Positions 8,290 through 16,276 are shown, counted from the stretch's first letter. The stretch: 60,643 bases of DNA from Treponema sp. (GCA_031276295.1 JAISNI010000001.1:1-60643); one strand, 5' to 3'. The notes: generated by a model from the sequence alone, not told the origin. Numbers and translations are program-made.

Positions 8290-8748
8290 CTATTCCCCGC
8301 CCAGCTTCCGGATTTCCCTGATAAACTCGTCGATATCTTCAAAATGCCGGTACACCGAGGCAAAACGGATATAGGCCACCTTGTCAAGCGCGCTCAACTT
8401 TTCCAGGACGAGGTTCCCGATGACCGCGCTGTCTATTTCGTGGTTCATCTTCCCAATGATTGCCGTTTTATCTTCAATATCGTTGACGAGGCTTTCGACG
8501 GTCATCTGGGAAACAGGCCGCTTTTCCAGCGCCCGTGCCGCGCCGCGCTCTATCTTGTTCCGGTCAAAAGGCTCCCGGCGTCCGTCGCGCTTTATCACCA
8601 TAAACTGTTTATCTTCAACCCGTTCATAGCTTGTAAACCGGAAGCCGCACTTGCCGCACTCCCGCCGCCGTCTGATGGCCTCTCCGCCGGCTAAAGTCCG
8701 GGATTCAACAACCTTATCGTCTAAATTACCGCAATGTGGACAACGCAT
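8290..8748 (-). CDS. nrdR: NrdR transcriptional repressor of ribonucleotide reductase genes
   Basis: The product has 152 residues, the usual NrdR length. The N-terminal zinc ribbon is complete (CPHCGN at 3-8 and CGKCGFRFTSYERVE near 31-45), followed by an ATP-cone domain beginning VIKRDGRREPFDRNKI. NrdR senses ATP and dATP and represses nrd genes by binding NrdR boxes. No nrd gene lies in the window. The ATG at 8748 has no Shine-Dalgarno; the promoter at 8754-8782 would start transcription within a base or two of the ATG, so the mRNA may be leaderless. Confidence 0.95.
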   Translation of the reverse strand: MRCPHCGNLDDKVVESRTLAGGEAIRRRRECGKCGFRFTSYERVEDKQFMVIKRDGRREPFDRNKIERGAARALEKRPVSQMTVESLVNDIEDKTAIIGKMNHEIDSAVIGNLVLEKLSALDKVAYIRFASVYRHFEDIDEFIREIRKLGGE

Positions 8749-8753
8749 AGTCT

Positions 8754-8782
8754 TTTATACCACGCAATGATTAATCCTGCAA
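8754..8782 (-). promoter_or_regulatory. sigma-70 promoter of nrdR
   Basis: TTGCAG (8782-8777), a 17-bp spacer and TATAAA (8759-8754) on the minus strand. The start is predicted near 8747-8748, at the ATG of nrdR. The -35 box lies in the last codons of the decayed gene upstream. Confidence 0.6.
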
Positions 8783-9371
8783 GAGCCGTTTCTGATTGCC
8801 CATGATAAACGCACCCCGGTTTTCAACGCCGATAGGGAAGTCAACCTCAAGTCCAAAACTGAAATTGTTTAGTCCGTAATACCCCATCCCCAAGCGAAGC
8901 GTATGGAAATAGCTGTTGATTTGATAGTCGTTGGTACCAATGAAGAAGGAGGGTTTAAGCCAGAGTAATACTCAGATAAAGATGATCCCTAACGGGGGAA
9001 AAACCGCTGTCCGTATAGTTTTTTTTGAGCCCCTAATTTTTGACCGATTGCCTGCATCGTTTCATCGCTTACCTCGACGGAATATTGAAAATCAAGCTCT
9101 TCCTTTATCAAACCAAGTCTTTTCCGGTCGACAATCGTTAATTTTTTATTGTTTACAATGGTTTCGGTTAATTGTTCAATAATGTAATCCGATAATTTTT
9201 CATTGTCCGAAGATATGGTGGGTATGGCGGCTATTGAATTGGTTCTCATTTGTCCCTCTAAATACGAACCTGCCCGCCGGATTGATTCGTCAAGCATACC
9301 TTGTTCCCGTTCTTGTGCGTATTGGCTATACCCGCCAATAGTAATAACAATAAAGATAATAATTTCTTCAT
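8771..9371 (-). pseudogene. decayed LpoB/CsgG-like envelope protein gene
   Basis: The probable original start is ATG 9371, with GGAGG upstream and the signal-peptide start MKKLLSLLLLLLAG. That frame then shifts, and the rest (QYAQEREQGMLDESIRRAGSYLEGQM..) continues in another frame. The body has LSDYIIEQLTETIVNNKKLTIVDRKRL and VSDETMQAIGQKLGAQ, the pattern of CsgG/LpoB-type domains. After KLGAQ the sequence breaks off, and about 64 codons of a barrel-like C-terminus remain in yet another frame (FFIGTNDYQINSYFHTLRLG..FSFGLEVDFPIGVENRG), ending at TAA 8773-8771. At least one frameshift and one internal deletion make this non-functional. Confidence 0.7.
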
Positions 9372-9436
9372 AAAACATTCCTCCCCGCAAAAAAGGCGGC
9401 AGTCTTCCGTCTGCCGCCTCTACCTCAAGGGGTCAT

Positions 9437-9579
9437 TAGCAGTTTGTTGCGCTTCAGCACAAAATTGTATAAAAATTCACGAAAGTGAATTTTTATACCT
9501 TTCAAACTGCATAATTAGCCCCGATTATCGGGATTTTTGCATAAATATGCAAAAAATCCACAAGTGCAACAGGCTGCTA
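9437..9579. repeat. palindromic repeat element with inverted ends (MITE-like)
   Basis: The left end reads TAGCAGTTTGTTGCGCTT. The right end, on the opposite strand, reads TAGCAGCCTGTTGCACTT, matching at 15 of 18 positions. Inside are three hairpins: a perfect 14-bp stem at 9467-9498 with a GAAA loop, CCCGAT/ATCGGG at 9520-9532, and TTTTTGCAT/ATGCAAAAA at 9533-9557. There is no coding capacity. Variants of the same element recur at 127, 17721, 41044, 54011 and 55475. A non-autonomous mobile element or a REP-type sequence would both fit. Confidence 0.65.
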
Positions 9580-9734
9580 GCGCCCTAAAACTGCCGGACG
9601 GGACGAACCTCAGGGGAACCGCCTTGCGCCTCCACGTCCGGCGCATTGTTTTACCCCACCAGAGCGCAGGCGTGTTGCGGCCACCGTCTGCTTGCTCGGG
9701 CAAATCCCGAAACCAACCGCATGCGGTTTCGGGA

Positions 9735-11885
9735 TTAACGCTTCGCCTCATACCGAAACGCCTTCCCATCCCAGATGTATGTCCCCGCTTTTTTGCCGTT
9801 CTGGTCGTAGAACTTTGCCAGGGGATCTCTAAGCCCCTCATTGATATGAATATTGGCAGGCAATGAAATAGAAAAACCTTTAGTGTAATTTGCTTTCACT
9901 GGGATTGTTTTTTGATAACCATTTGTAAACGCATTAGACCAGATATAAGTAACCGTATCCGGGACAACCACGCTGAAGATACCTAAATCCGCAAATGCAC
10001 GCTCCCCAATCCCCCCAACAGGTATCCCATTTATCTGTTCTGGTATGACTATGCTTTTGCTACTGCCCGTATATTTAGTTAAGAATCTGCTTTTCTGTGT
10101 CGGTATGGCGATATCTTTGGCTCTGCCCGTTACCGTTCCCGTAATTATATTCCTGTCCTCGAACTTGCAGTTAAGCGCCATGTACGATTTCGCCAGCAAT
10201 TCCTTTACGCCGGCATTATACAGACCAAAACTGACTGCCTGATTAAAGTCTGCTTCGGCACGGGCATAGTCATATTTGTTGTAATAGATAAGTCCCCGGT
10301 TGTAATACGCGTTGGCGGCACGCGGATTAAGCCGGATTGCTTCGTTGTAGTCCGCAAGTGCCCGGTCGTCGTCCCCCTTGTAGAAGGCAAGGTCCCGCTG
10401 CGCGACAGTCCGCCAATACTCATCCCGCGTTACGATGCTCACGCTGTTCGTCTTCGCCGCCTCTTCCACGTCGGTCCCGTTCAGGCTTGCAATCCTGATG
10501 GACAGGCGGTCGGTAATCTTGTTCGCGTCCACCCCGGTAAAACGCACATCGGTCGTTGTCATGCTCCTGCTTGACAACGCTTCGCCGCTGCTAAAGCCGG
10601 TCCGCCAGCCCGCGCTCAGCCTGACACTCCGCCTCCCGATAACCTCCCCCGCGTCGTTCACCAGTTCAATCATCGTTTCATACTCGGGTATTTTATTCCA
10701 TAAGGCGGAGAGACCTCTGGCTACGTTGCTGTTCGGCCAATTGCCGATTTCCCACGCGGAAGCCCTCCCCGTCGCCTTGAGCCCCGCATAGACCGGGTTC
10801 ACCACCCCTATTATCGGGGCCGCCCAGTCGTAGCGGTCGTCCACGCGCAAAGCGATTTCTTCGATGCTTATGGACAGAGTTTCCCTGTTATAGTCAATAT
10901 CTTCCTGCTTCAAGTCCGTGGAATAGTAAAGGTACGTGGGCACGGGCGTATTCCGTACATAGTTCGTTACCCACTGTTCGCACTCGGTAAGCCGCTCAAG
11001 CCACGCCTTGCGCCAGGCAATGTCGTTCCGCGCGTCCGCGCCGATGTTACCGCTGGAGATGTTCGCGCTCACGATGTTCACCCGGTTCGCCGCCTCCGCC
11101 AGTTGGGGGTCATAACTCTGCGACTGGACAAAGTACGAAAGCGCCTCCACCACCGTGCCTTTCTTCATCGCCTCGATCCCCCTGGACAGGGCTATCTGGG
11201 CGTTGACCACCTGTTCCGCCGCCGCTCCGCCCAGTTCCGTCTTTGCCTTGTCGGTGAGCGAGACACCCAGTTTTTCAAGCATATCCCGGGACGCCCGCCT
11301 GACGCCGATTAGATTGTCCAGTTCCGCGAAGGTAAACGTTCCTGAATACGGCGCCACTATGGTTTTGTCGGCGGTTTTAGTAATTTGTAACTGAAGCGCG
11401 TAACCTGTCGCCGTTTTGGTGATACTGCCGTACATAAAATAATCAGTCGAGGTTAAATGCCCCAGATCAATCCCCGCCCTGTCGTCGTCTTCATAGTAGC
11501 CTGACAACGCTTCGCTGTAAATTTTATCAAGATTCATGCGGTCAAATACGGAAATTGCCGAATAAGCGGAAAAGTTGGACATAAGCTCTCCCTGAACCAA
11601 TTCAGGGAGGTACTGTTGATCGTCCGCAAGCCCTTTTGATTCGGGCGCAAAGATGGTGATGCTTGCGCCTTTTCCACCGTCCCCGGTGTACGCGCCTTTT
11701 TCGTCAATCCCTTCTTCCGCCGCATACCCGGTTTCTCCCTGGGTTTCTCCGGCGGCGCGGGTATCAGGCGGCGGTTCGGCTGCCTCTGTAGACGGGGTAG
11801 TGTCGCACCCCGCAAGCATGAATACGGCTGTTAAGATGAACGTAACAACAGCATAAAAAACAAACTTCTTCATTTTAATCTCCAT
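9735..11885 (-). CDS. large lipoprotein: LpoB/CsgG-like domain, TPR and leucine-rich tail
   Basis: The product has 716 residues from ATG 11885 (GGAGG upstream); ATG 11873 with its own GGAG is an alternative. The hydrophobic leader ends in the lipobox LAGC, followed by an acidic linker rich in Glu, Gly and Pro. Residues about 70-220 resemble CsgG/LpoB-type domains (ELVQGELMSNFSAYSAISVFDRMNLDKI, then YFMYGSITKT). A middle region of unknown fold is followed by two TPR units (DDDRALADYNEAIRLNPRAANAYYNRGLIYYNKYDYARAEADFNQAV) and BspA-type leucine-rich segments (SIVIPEQINGIPVGGIGERAF, FSVVVPDTVTYIWSNAF). It is probably envelope-anchored and binds protein partners; function unknown. Confidence 0.75.
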   Translation of the reverse strand: MEIKMKKFVFYAVVTFILTAVFMLAGCDTTPSTEAAEPPPDTRAAGETQGETGYAAEEGIDEKGAYTGDGGKGASITIFAPESKGLADDQQYLPELVQGELMSNFSAYSAISVFDRMNLDKIYSEALSGYYEDDDRAGIDLGHLTSTDYFMYGSITKTATGYALQLQITKTADKTIVAPYSGTFTFAELDNLIGVRRASRDMLEKLGVSLTDKAKTELGGAAAEQVVNAQIALSRGIEAMKKGTVVEALSYFVQSQSYDPQLAEAANRVNIVSANISSGNIGADARNDIAWRKAWLERLTECEQWVTNYVRNTPVPTYLYYSTDLKQEDIDYNRETLSISIEEIALRVDDRYDWAAPIIGVVNPVYAGLKATGRASAWEIGNWPNSNVARGLSALWNKIPEYETMIELVNDAGEVIGRRSVRLSAGWRTGFSSGEALSSRSMTTTDVRFTGVDANKITDRLSIRIASLNGTDVEEAAKTNSVSIVTRDEYWRTVAQRDLAFYKGDDDRALADYNEAIRLNPRAANAYYNRGLIYYNKYDYARAEADFNQAVSFGLYNAGVKELLAKSYMALNCKFEDRNIITGTVTGRAKDIAIPTQKSRFLTKYTGSSKSIVIPEQINGIPVGGIGERAFADLGIFSVVVPDTVTYIWSNAFTNGYQKTIPVKANYTKGFSISLPANIHINEGLRDPLAKFYDQNGKKAGTYIWDGKAFRYEAKR

Positions 11886-12205
11886 AACTATAAACCTCCA
11901 ATATGTTCATATAACTATTCAGTCGTAGCGTAAGTTCATCATTTTTCTTGTTCTCCGGTGCATTAACAAAGGGGGCTGAATAGTTACACGTTATGTTCAT
12001 AATTATAGTTTTTTTGTTCTTTTTGGGGAAGGGGAAACCCAACAAACCAGGATACGCGCAGGGATTTTTTTATGCGTTTTATCCTGCGGATTATACCGGT
12101 GAGGTATGCTTCCCCCTATATTCTAATTTATCAATACCTGCTATAGTAGACTAAAATCTGTTGGCTGGGCTTTTGATAGACATGGGGTAGTTCCGGAGGT
12201 ACGCT
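11886..12205. other. intergenic region with paired short repeats
   Basis: This divergent spacer holds two related segments, 11902-11922 and 11976-12001. They share CTGAATAGTTA in inverted orientation and TATGTTCATA in direct orientation. The glycosyltransferase Shine-Dalgarno (GGAGG) lies just before 12206. I see no convincing promoter hexamers and no RNA gene. Confidence 0.4.
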
Positions 12206-13339
12206 ATGAGGATAGGTATAGACACCTTTGCCTGCGATGGTGGAAAATCAGGAGTCGGTGTTTATTTAACACAGATTTTAAAAAGAATCCCCCCGTCGGG
12301 GGCGTCTTTTGAGCTTTTCGGCTGGGGTTTCGACCGTTTTGCTTTCAGCGAGGCGGCGCCGAATATGGAATTTATCCCGCAGTGTTTTATAAACGGCAAG
12401 ACGGCCAATGCTCTTTGGCATATTTTTTCATATCCTCAATTTGTAAAAACGAGAAACTACGGCGCCTGTTTTTTTCCCGCCGCCCATCGGCAGTTGCCCG
12501 TTGCTTCCCCCTGTCCCAGTATAGGCGTGGTCCATGATATCGCTTCGTACTGGGGCGCGCGGAAAACGAGGGAACATCTCGGCGTTGTTATACGCATGAG
12601 CCTTCCCGGCGCCGTGCGCCGCCTTGATCGTATTATTGCCGTATCGAATTGGGTAAAAAACGAATTGATTGAATTTGCCGGCCTCAAGGAATCGCAAATT
12701 GAGGTAATACCTAACGGTGTGGATACTTCCGTTTTTTTTCAGCGACCGCGGAACGATCAAAGCGTCGTCCTTATCCAGCCTTTCAGTTTCCGCAGGCCCT
12801 ACATACTCTACGTGTCCCGTATCGATCATCCGGTCAAGAATCACGTTAAATTAATAGAGGCGTTTACCATTTTTAAGGACAGAACCCATTATCCCCACCG
12901 CCTGGTACTGGCGGGAAGCACTAACCGCGGGGCGGAAAAGGTTCAGCAGGCCGCCTATACCAGCAAATACCGCGGGGATATCTTCTTTACCGGTTATTTC
13001 CCTTCAAAGAATCTGCCCGAATTGTATGCCGGAGCGGATATAGCCGTTATCCCTTCACTGTACGAAGGTTCCGGCATGGGAATCCTCGAAGCTATGGCTT
13101 CAGGAATCCCCGTTGCCTGCGCCCGCACGGCTTCCCTCCCCGAAGTTGCCGGTAATGCGGCGCTTTACTTTGATCCCCGAAATGCTGAAGAAATGGCCGA
13201 GCGTATGGTAACACTCACCGCCAATCACGATATCTACCGTGAACACCGCCGGCTTGGGCTTGAACGCGCCCAGCTTTTTTCCTGGGATACCTGCGCGGAG
13301 CGGACCCTGGAAATTATTGAGGAAATTACGGACAAGTAG
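12206..13339 (+). CDS. glycosyltransferase family 4 (GT-B fold)
   Basis: The product has 377 residues. The N-terminal half begins MRIGIDTFACDGGKSGVGVYL (glycine-rich acceptor-side loop) and contains VVHDIASY and the conserved VIPNGVDTSVF. The C-terminal half has LYVSRIDHPVKNHVKLIEAF, LVLAGSTNRGAE, FTGYFPSKNLPELYAGADIAVIPSLYEGSGMGILEAMASGIPVACARTASLPEVAG; the EGSGMGILEAMA block is the nucleotide-sugar binding EX7E motif. It should transfer a hexose or similar sugar to a glycan or lipid in the cytoplasm. GGAGG lies 8 nt before the ATG. It stands alone on the plus strand, so the pathway is unknown. Confidence 0.9.
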   Translation: MRIGIDTFACDGGKSGVGVYLTQILKRIPPSGASFELFGWGFDRFAFSEAAPNMEFIPQCFINGKTANALWHIFSYPQFVKTRNYGACFFPAAHRQLPVASPCPSIGVVHDIASYWGARKTREHLGVVIRMSLPGAVRRLDRIIAVSNWVKNELIEFAGLKESQIEVIPNGVDTSVFFQRPRNDQSVVLIQPFSFRRPYILYVSRIDHPVKNHVKLIEAFTIFKDRTHYPHRLVLAGSTNRGAEKVQQAAYTSKYRGDIFFTGYFPSKNLPELYAGADIAVIPSLYEGSGMGILEAMASGIPVACARTASLPEVAGNAALYFDPRNAEEMAERMVTLTANHDIYREHRRLGLERAQLFSWDTCAERTLEIIEEITDK

Positions 13340-13403
13340 TCAACCGCACGAAGCGCGGCAAACCGCGGGCTATCCCCGTGATACCGCTCACCGAAAGGGC
13401 TTT

Positions 13404-13661
13404 TCATGGATCCGGGAATAGCGGCAGATCCGGCTTGATACCGAGTTTTTCCAGTTCTTTTTTTCCTGTTTCCAACAGTTTTTCTGGCGGTAAAATATCC
13501 GTATCGAATTCTATAAGAATACTGCCGGTAGCTGCCTTAATTTCAACTTTAGTGATCCCCTGAACTGCCCTCATTCGGGCAAGGGCCATGTTTCCAATCA
13601 GAGGGTCCTTCAATTCCTTAAAGCGAAGCCGTATACGGCCGGGAATATAGCTGACAATCAT
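13404..13661 (-). CDS. HMA-like small protein of the metal ATPase cluster
   Basis: The product has 85 residues. It begins MIVSYIPGRIRLRFKELKDP and continues ARMRAVQGITKVEIKAATGSILIEFDT, a ferredoxin-like HMA fold pattern without the metal-binding CxxC. The PGRIRLR motif and the following pattern are repeated in the N-terminus of the neighbouring ATPase, so the two share a domain. Its start overlaps the ATPase stop by 4 bp, implying coupled translation. By position and fold it could correspond to the HMA-like accessory proteins seen in P1B-6 ATPase (fez) clusters; that is inference. Confidence 0.75.
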   Translation of the reverse strand: MIVSYIPGRIRLRFKELKDPLIGNMALARMRAVQGITKVEIKAATGSILIEFDTDILPPEKLLETGKKELEKLGIKPDLPLFPDP

Positions 13662-15757
13662 AGTTGGGCTTCCGGAATGAGTGGCCTCATGGCGTTCATG
13701 CTCAGGGCCAGGGTTGTAAGGTTATGGAGCCATACCGCCCGGCTGCTCCCCGCTGAATTCCCGCCCCCGGCGTTTGAGATGTCGTTATCTAAAAGCCCCA
13801 AAAGGATAAACGCGCTGTTGAGGCCTATGGCCGCGGCCGTATTGGCGCGTACCCGTTTCATAATGCGTTCCGACATAAGCCGCGCGATGACCAGGGGATA
13901 GAGGCTCGGCTCTTTCAGGGTGATGTCCGCGACTTCCCTGGCGAGGTCCGCGCCGTCCTTCATGGCTATACCTACATCGGCGGCGGACATGGCAGGCGAA
14001 TCGTTCATCCCGTCCCCCACAAAGGCCGTCTTACAGCCTTTTGCTTTAAGTTCCCTTATCAGGAACATTTTATCCGCGGGCAGAAGTTCGCCCCTCCCTC
14101 CGTCAAGGGAAAGGGCCTTGACTATCCGCTGGGTGGTTCTGTTACTATCCCCGGAAAGAAGGTATATCTTCTTGATGCCCAGCTTACGGAGCATAGCGAT
14201 TACCTCCGGCGCTTCGTCGCGGAGGGGATCCTTGATAAGGAGTACGCCGGCCAGTTTACCCTCCTGGGCAAGGTAGAGAATAGAATCGCCTTCCCCTTCC
14301 GCCGTTTCCTCGGCGTCTTTCGCAATTGCCAGGTCTATGCCTTCATCCTCGCCGATAAAATGACGGGAACCGATAACCGTATGCTTACCCCGGTATTCGG
14401 TGGCTATCCCGTGGGCCGCGATATATTTGACGGTAGAATGTTCCTCCCGGTGCTGCACATTCTGGGAAACGGCCTCCGCCACCACCGCCTTCGCCACCGG
14501 ATGGGGAAAATGTTCCTCAAGGCAAGCGGCAATTTTGAGCACCTTCTTTTCTGAAAAACCGTGGTAAGGTATGATCCTGTCCACCGCCGGAGTTGCTTTG
14601 GTCAGGGTACCGGTCTTATCGAAGACGATTACGTCCGCGCGGGCAAGGGCTTCCATAGGGGCGCCGCCTTTAAAGAACACGCCGTTGGCAAGTCCTTCCC
14701 GGATAGCGGAGATAAAGGCAAGCGGCGTTGCGAGTTTTACGGCGCAGGAATAATCCACCGACAGCACCGACGCCGCCTTTTGGGGGCTTCCCGTCAGGAA
14801 GGCGGTGAGGGCGGCGGCGGCAAAGCTGAACGGGACGGCCTTGTCGGCTGTTCTCATCGCGCGGATTTCAGTCTTGGCCTTAGCCGTTTCCGATTCTTCT
14901 ATAAGCCGTATTATCTGCTCGTACCGGGTATCCTCTCCTTTTCTGCGGACTTCGACCAGAATCTCCCCTTCTTCGATAACCGTCCCCGCATGCACAGCGG
15001 AACCGCTCCGTTTTTCTACCCCAAGCGGCTCCCCGGTCAGAGCCGCTTCATTAACGACGGCCGTTCCCTCAAGGGTCCGCCCGTCTACGGGGATCAAGGC
15101 CCCGGCCTGCAATACCACCGCGTCCCCGGGCATAACCTGGGAGTAGGGAATCTGTTCATTCCCGCCGTCCCTGCGTACCCATAGCTGCCCTACGTTGAGG
15201 GAGAGTCCGGCCGCGAGGTTCTCCCGCGAACGCTGTTTTGCCCATGCCTCAAGGTACCGTCCGGTTTTAAGGAGCATCATCAGGGTTGACGCGGAATTGA
15301 TATTTCCCTGGGCAAGGGACACGCCGATGGCCGAAGCGTCCAGTAAGGGTACGTCAATCTTGAAGCCGGCAAGGGATTTCAAGCCTGCGATGAAAAAGGG
15401 CAGGGCCCCCAGGATGGTGAAGAGGGGCTTTAAGGCAGGCGGAAGGAAGATACGGAAAAGCTGATAGCCTATGTACGACCATGTAAGGGAATCCCTTTCT
15501 TCCGCGCCGCTATGGGGAACGTCCCCCGGAAGCGGCGCCGCATCCTGTAACAAGCTAAAGATATCTTCTTTTGAAACGGCTCCTATCTCGTAGAGGATCA
15601 AGATGCTGCCGGTACGGGGATTAACGACGGCCTTCTTTACCCCGCGGAATTCCGAAAGCATGATGCCCATACCGGCGGCATTATACCGCCTGAGTGCGTC
15701 GGGGTTGGCTCTCAGCCGTATCCGCCCCGGAAGTTCGTGCACAACCGCGACGCGCAT
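13658..15757 (-). CDS. P1B-type metal ATPase with SCA motif (FezB-like candidate)
   Basis: The product has 699 residues. An N-terminal HMA-like domain (residues 1-70, PGRIRLR, no CxxC) precedes the membrane helices. The catalytic features are TGEP at 241-244, DKTGTLT with Asp380, and GDGMNDSPAM near the end of the cytoplasmic domain. The usual CPC membrane motif is replaced by VDYSCAVKLATP (Ser337-Cys338-Ala339). This is atypical for copper or zinc exporters and points to a divergent metal-ATPase subgroup. The flanking small genes (HMA-like, glycine-zipper membrane protein) fit the P1B-6 ATPases of ferrosome clusters. Metal specificity cannot be proven from sequence; iron is the leading guess. 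Confidence 0.85.
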   Translation of the reverse strand: MRVAVVHELPGRIRLRANPDALRRYNAAGMGIMLSEFRGVKKAVVNPRTGSILILYEIGAVSKEDIFSLLQDAAPLPGDVPHSGAEERDSLTWSYIGYQLFRIFLPPALKPLFTILGALPFFIAGLKSLAGFKIDVPLLDASAIGVSLAQGNINSASTLMMLLKTGRYLEAWAKQRSRENLAAGLSLNVGQLWVRRDGGNEQIPYSQVMPGDAVVLQAGALIPVDGRTLEGTAVVNEAALTGEPLGVEKRSGSAVHAGTVIEEGEILVEVRRKGEDTRYEQIIRLIEESETAKAKTEIRAMRTADKAVPFSFAAAALTAFLTGSPQKAASVLSVDYSCAVKLATPLAFISAIREGLANGVFFKGGAPMEALARADVIVFDKTGTLTKATPAVDRIIPYHGFSEKKVLKIAACLEEHFPHPVAKAVVAEAVSQNVQHREEHSTVKYIAAHGIATEYRGKHTVIGSRHFIGEDEGIDLAIAKDAEETAEGEGDSILYLAQEGKLAGVLLIKDPLRDEAPEVIAMLRKLGIKKIYLLSGDSNRTTQRIVKALSLDGGRGELLPADKMFLIRELKAKGCKTAFVGDGMNDSPAMSAADVGIAMKDGADLAREVADITLKEPSLYPLVIARLMSERIMKRVRANTAAAIGLNSAFILLGLLDNDISNAGGGNSAGSSRAVWLHNLTTLALSMNAMRPLIPEAQL

Positions 15758-15762
15758 ATAAA

Positions 15763-15990
15763 TTAGACCTCCCCGGAAGCGGCTTTCCGCTTTGCATCCG
15801 CCTCGGCAAGGAGATCTTCCGCCGATTCTTTAACCGTCTCCGCCGCTTCAAGCGCCTTGTCTTTAATGTCCATAATCCCGCCCAAAGCCTTGGTACAGAC
15901 CTCCCTGATTCCCCCGGCATTTTTATATACCAGGGCGCCGACTACCGCCCCGCCGATAAAGGCAAGACCATACTTCCACCAGTTGTTCAT
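15763..15990 (-). CDS. small glycine-zipper membrane protein of the metal cluster
   Basis: The product has 75 residues: MNNWWKYGLAFIGGAVVGALVYK forms one membrane helix with GxxxG-type spacing, followed by an amphipathic, Ala- and Glu-rich helix (DKALEAAETVKESAEDLLAEADAKRKAA). It resembles small DUF6110/YtxH-like proteins found next to divergent metal ATPases. The ATPase GTG/ATG region follows after 5 nt. GGAG lies 6 nt before its ATG, inside a region that also carries a TATATA palindrome. It is the first gene of a three-gene operon driven from 16045-16073. A role in membrane shaping or as an ATPase partner is possible but unproven. Confidence 0.75.
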   Translation of the reverse strand: MNNWWKYGLAFIGGAVVGALVYKNAGGIREVCTKALGGIMDIKDKALEAAETVKESAEDLLAEADAKRKAASGEV

Positions 15991-16001
15991 AAAAAACTCC
16001 T

Positions 16002-16016
16002 TATATACAATATATA
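16002..16016. promoter_or_regulatory. TATATA-CAA-TATATA palindrome, possible operator
   Basis: A perfect 6-bp inverted repeat around CAA lies between the promoter at 16045-16073 and the first gene of the metal operon, next to the Shine-Dalgarno (CTCC 15997-16000 on the plus strand). Its position fits a repressor site. The bases could also be AT-rich chance, and no regulator is encoded nearby. Confidence 0.35.
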
Positions 16017-16044
16017 TCCGCTGTTTAGCATCTGTCTACATTAT

Positions 16045-16073
16045 GTTATAACAAACTAACAAGGAAATGTCAA
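16045..16073 (-). promoter_or_regulatory. sigma-70 promoter of the metal ATPase operon
   Basis: TTGACA (16073-16068), a 17-bp spacer and TATAAC (16050-16045) on the minus strand. These are the same hexamers and spacing as the thi promoter. Predicted start near 16038; leader about 48 nt. Confidence 0.7.
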
Positions 16074-16210
16074 CCGTTTTCGATAACACCGGAGATACCC
16101 GTAAAAATAGTCCGAATAATTGAAAACGATTGGGTTATTTGTACCCGCATTGCGTCTCAAATACCTGAATTATTATCATTAAAATTATTACCTAACTATT
16201 AAAAAACTCC

Positions 16211-16239
16211 TTGACAGATTATCAGACATACCATATTAT
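16211..16239 (+). promoter_or_regulatory. sigma-70 promoter of the sugar ABC operon
   Basis: TTGACA (16211-16216), a 17-bp spacer and TATTAT (16234-16239). The predicted start near 16246 gives a leader of about 30 nt with GAGGAGAG before the ATG at 16277. Confidence 0.7.
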
Positions 16240-16276
16240 AAATTAATATTATATTTTTATTTTTGAGGAGAGAACA

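Noticed and set aside
9537-9866. 109-codon open frame starting in the palindromic repeat
   Set aside because: It begins inside the repeat and runs antisense through the end of the large lipoprotein gene.
14561-15184. 207-codon open frame antisense to the metal ATPase
   Set aside because: Shadow of a high-GC coding strand; no recognisable protein features.
16168-16192. ATTATTATCATTAAAATTATT considered as a Fur box for the metal operon
   Set aside because: It lies upstream of the promoter and matches the Fur consensus poorly in an AT-rich tract.
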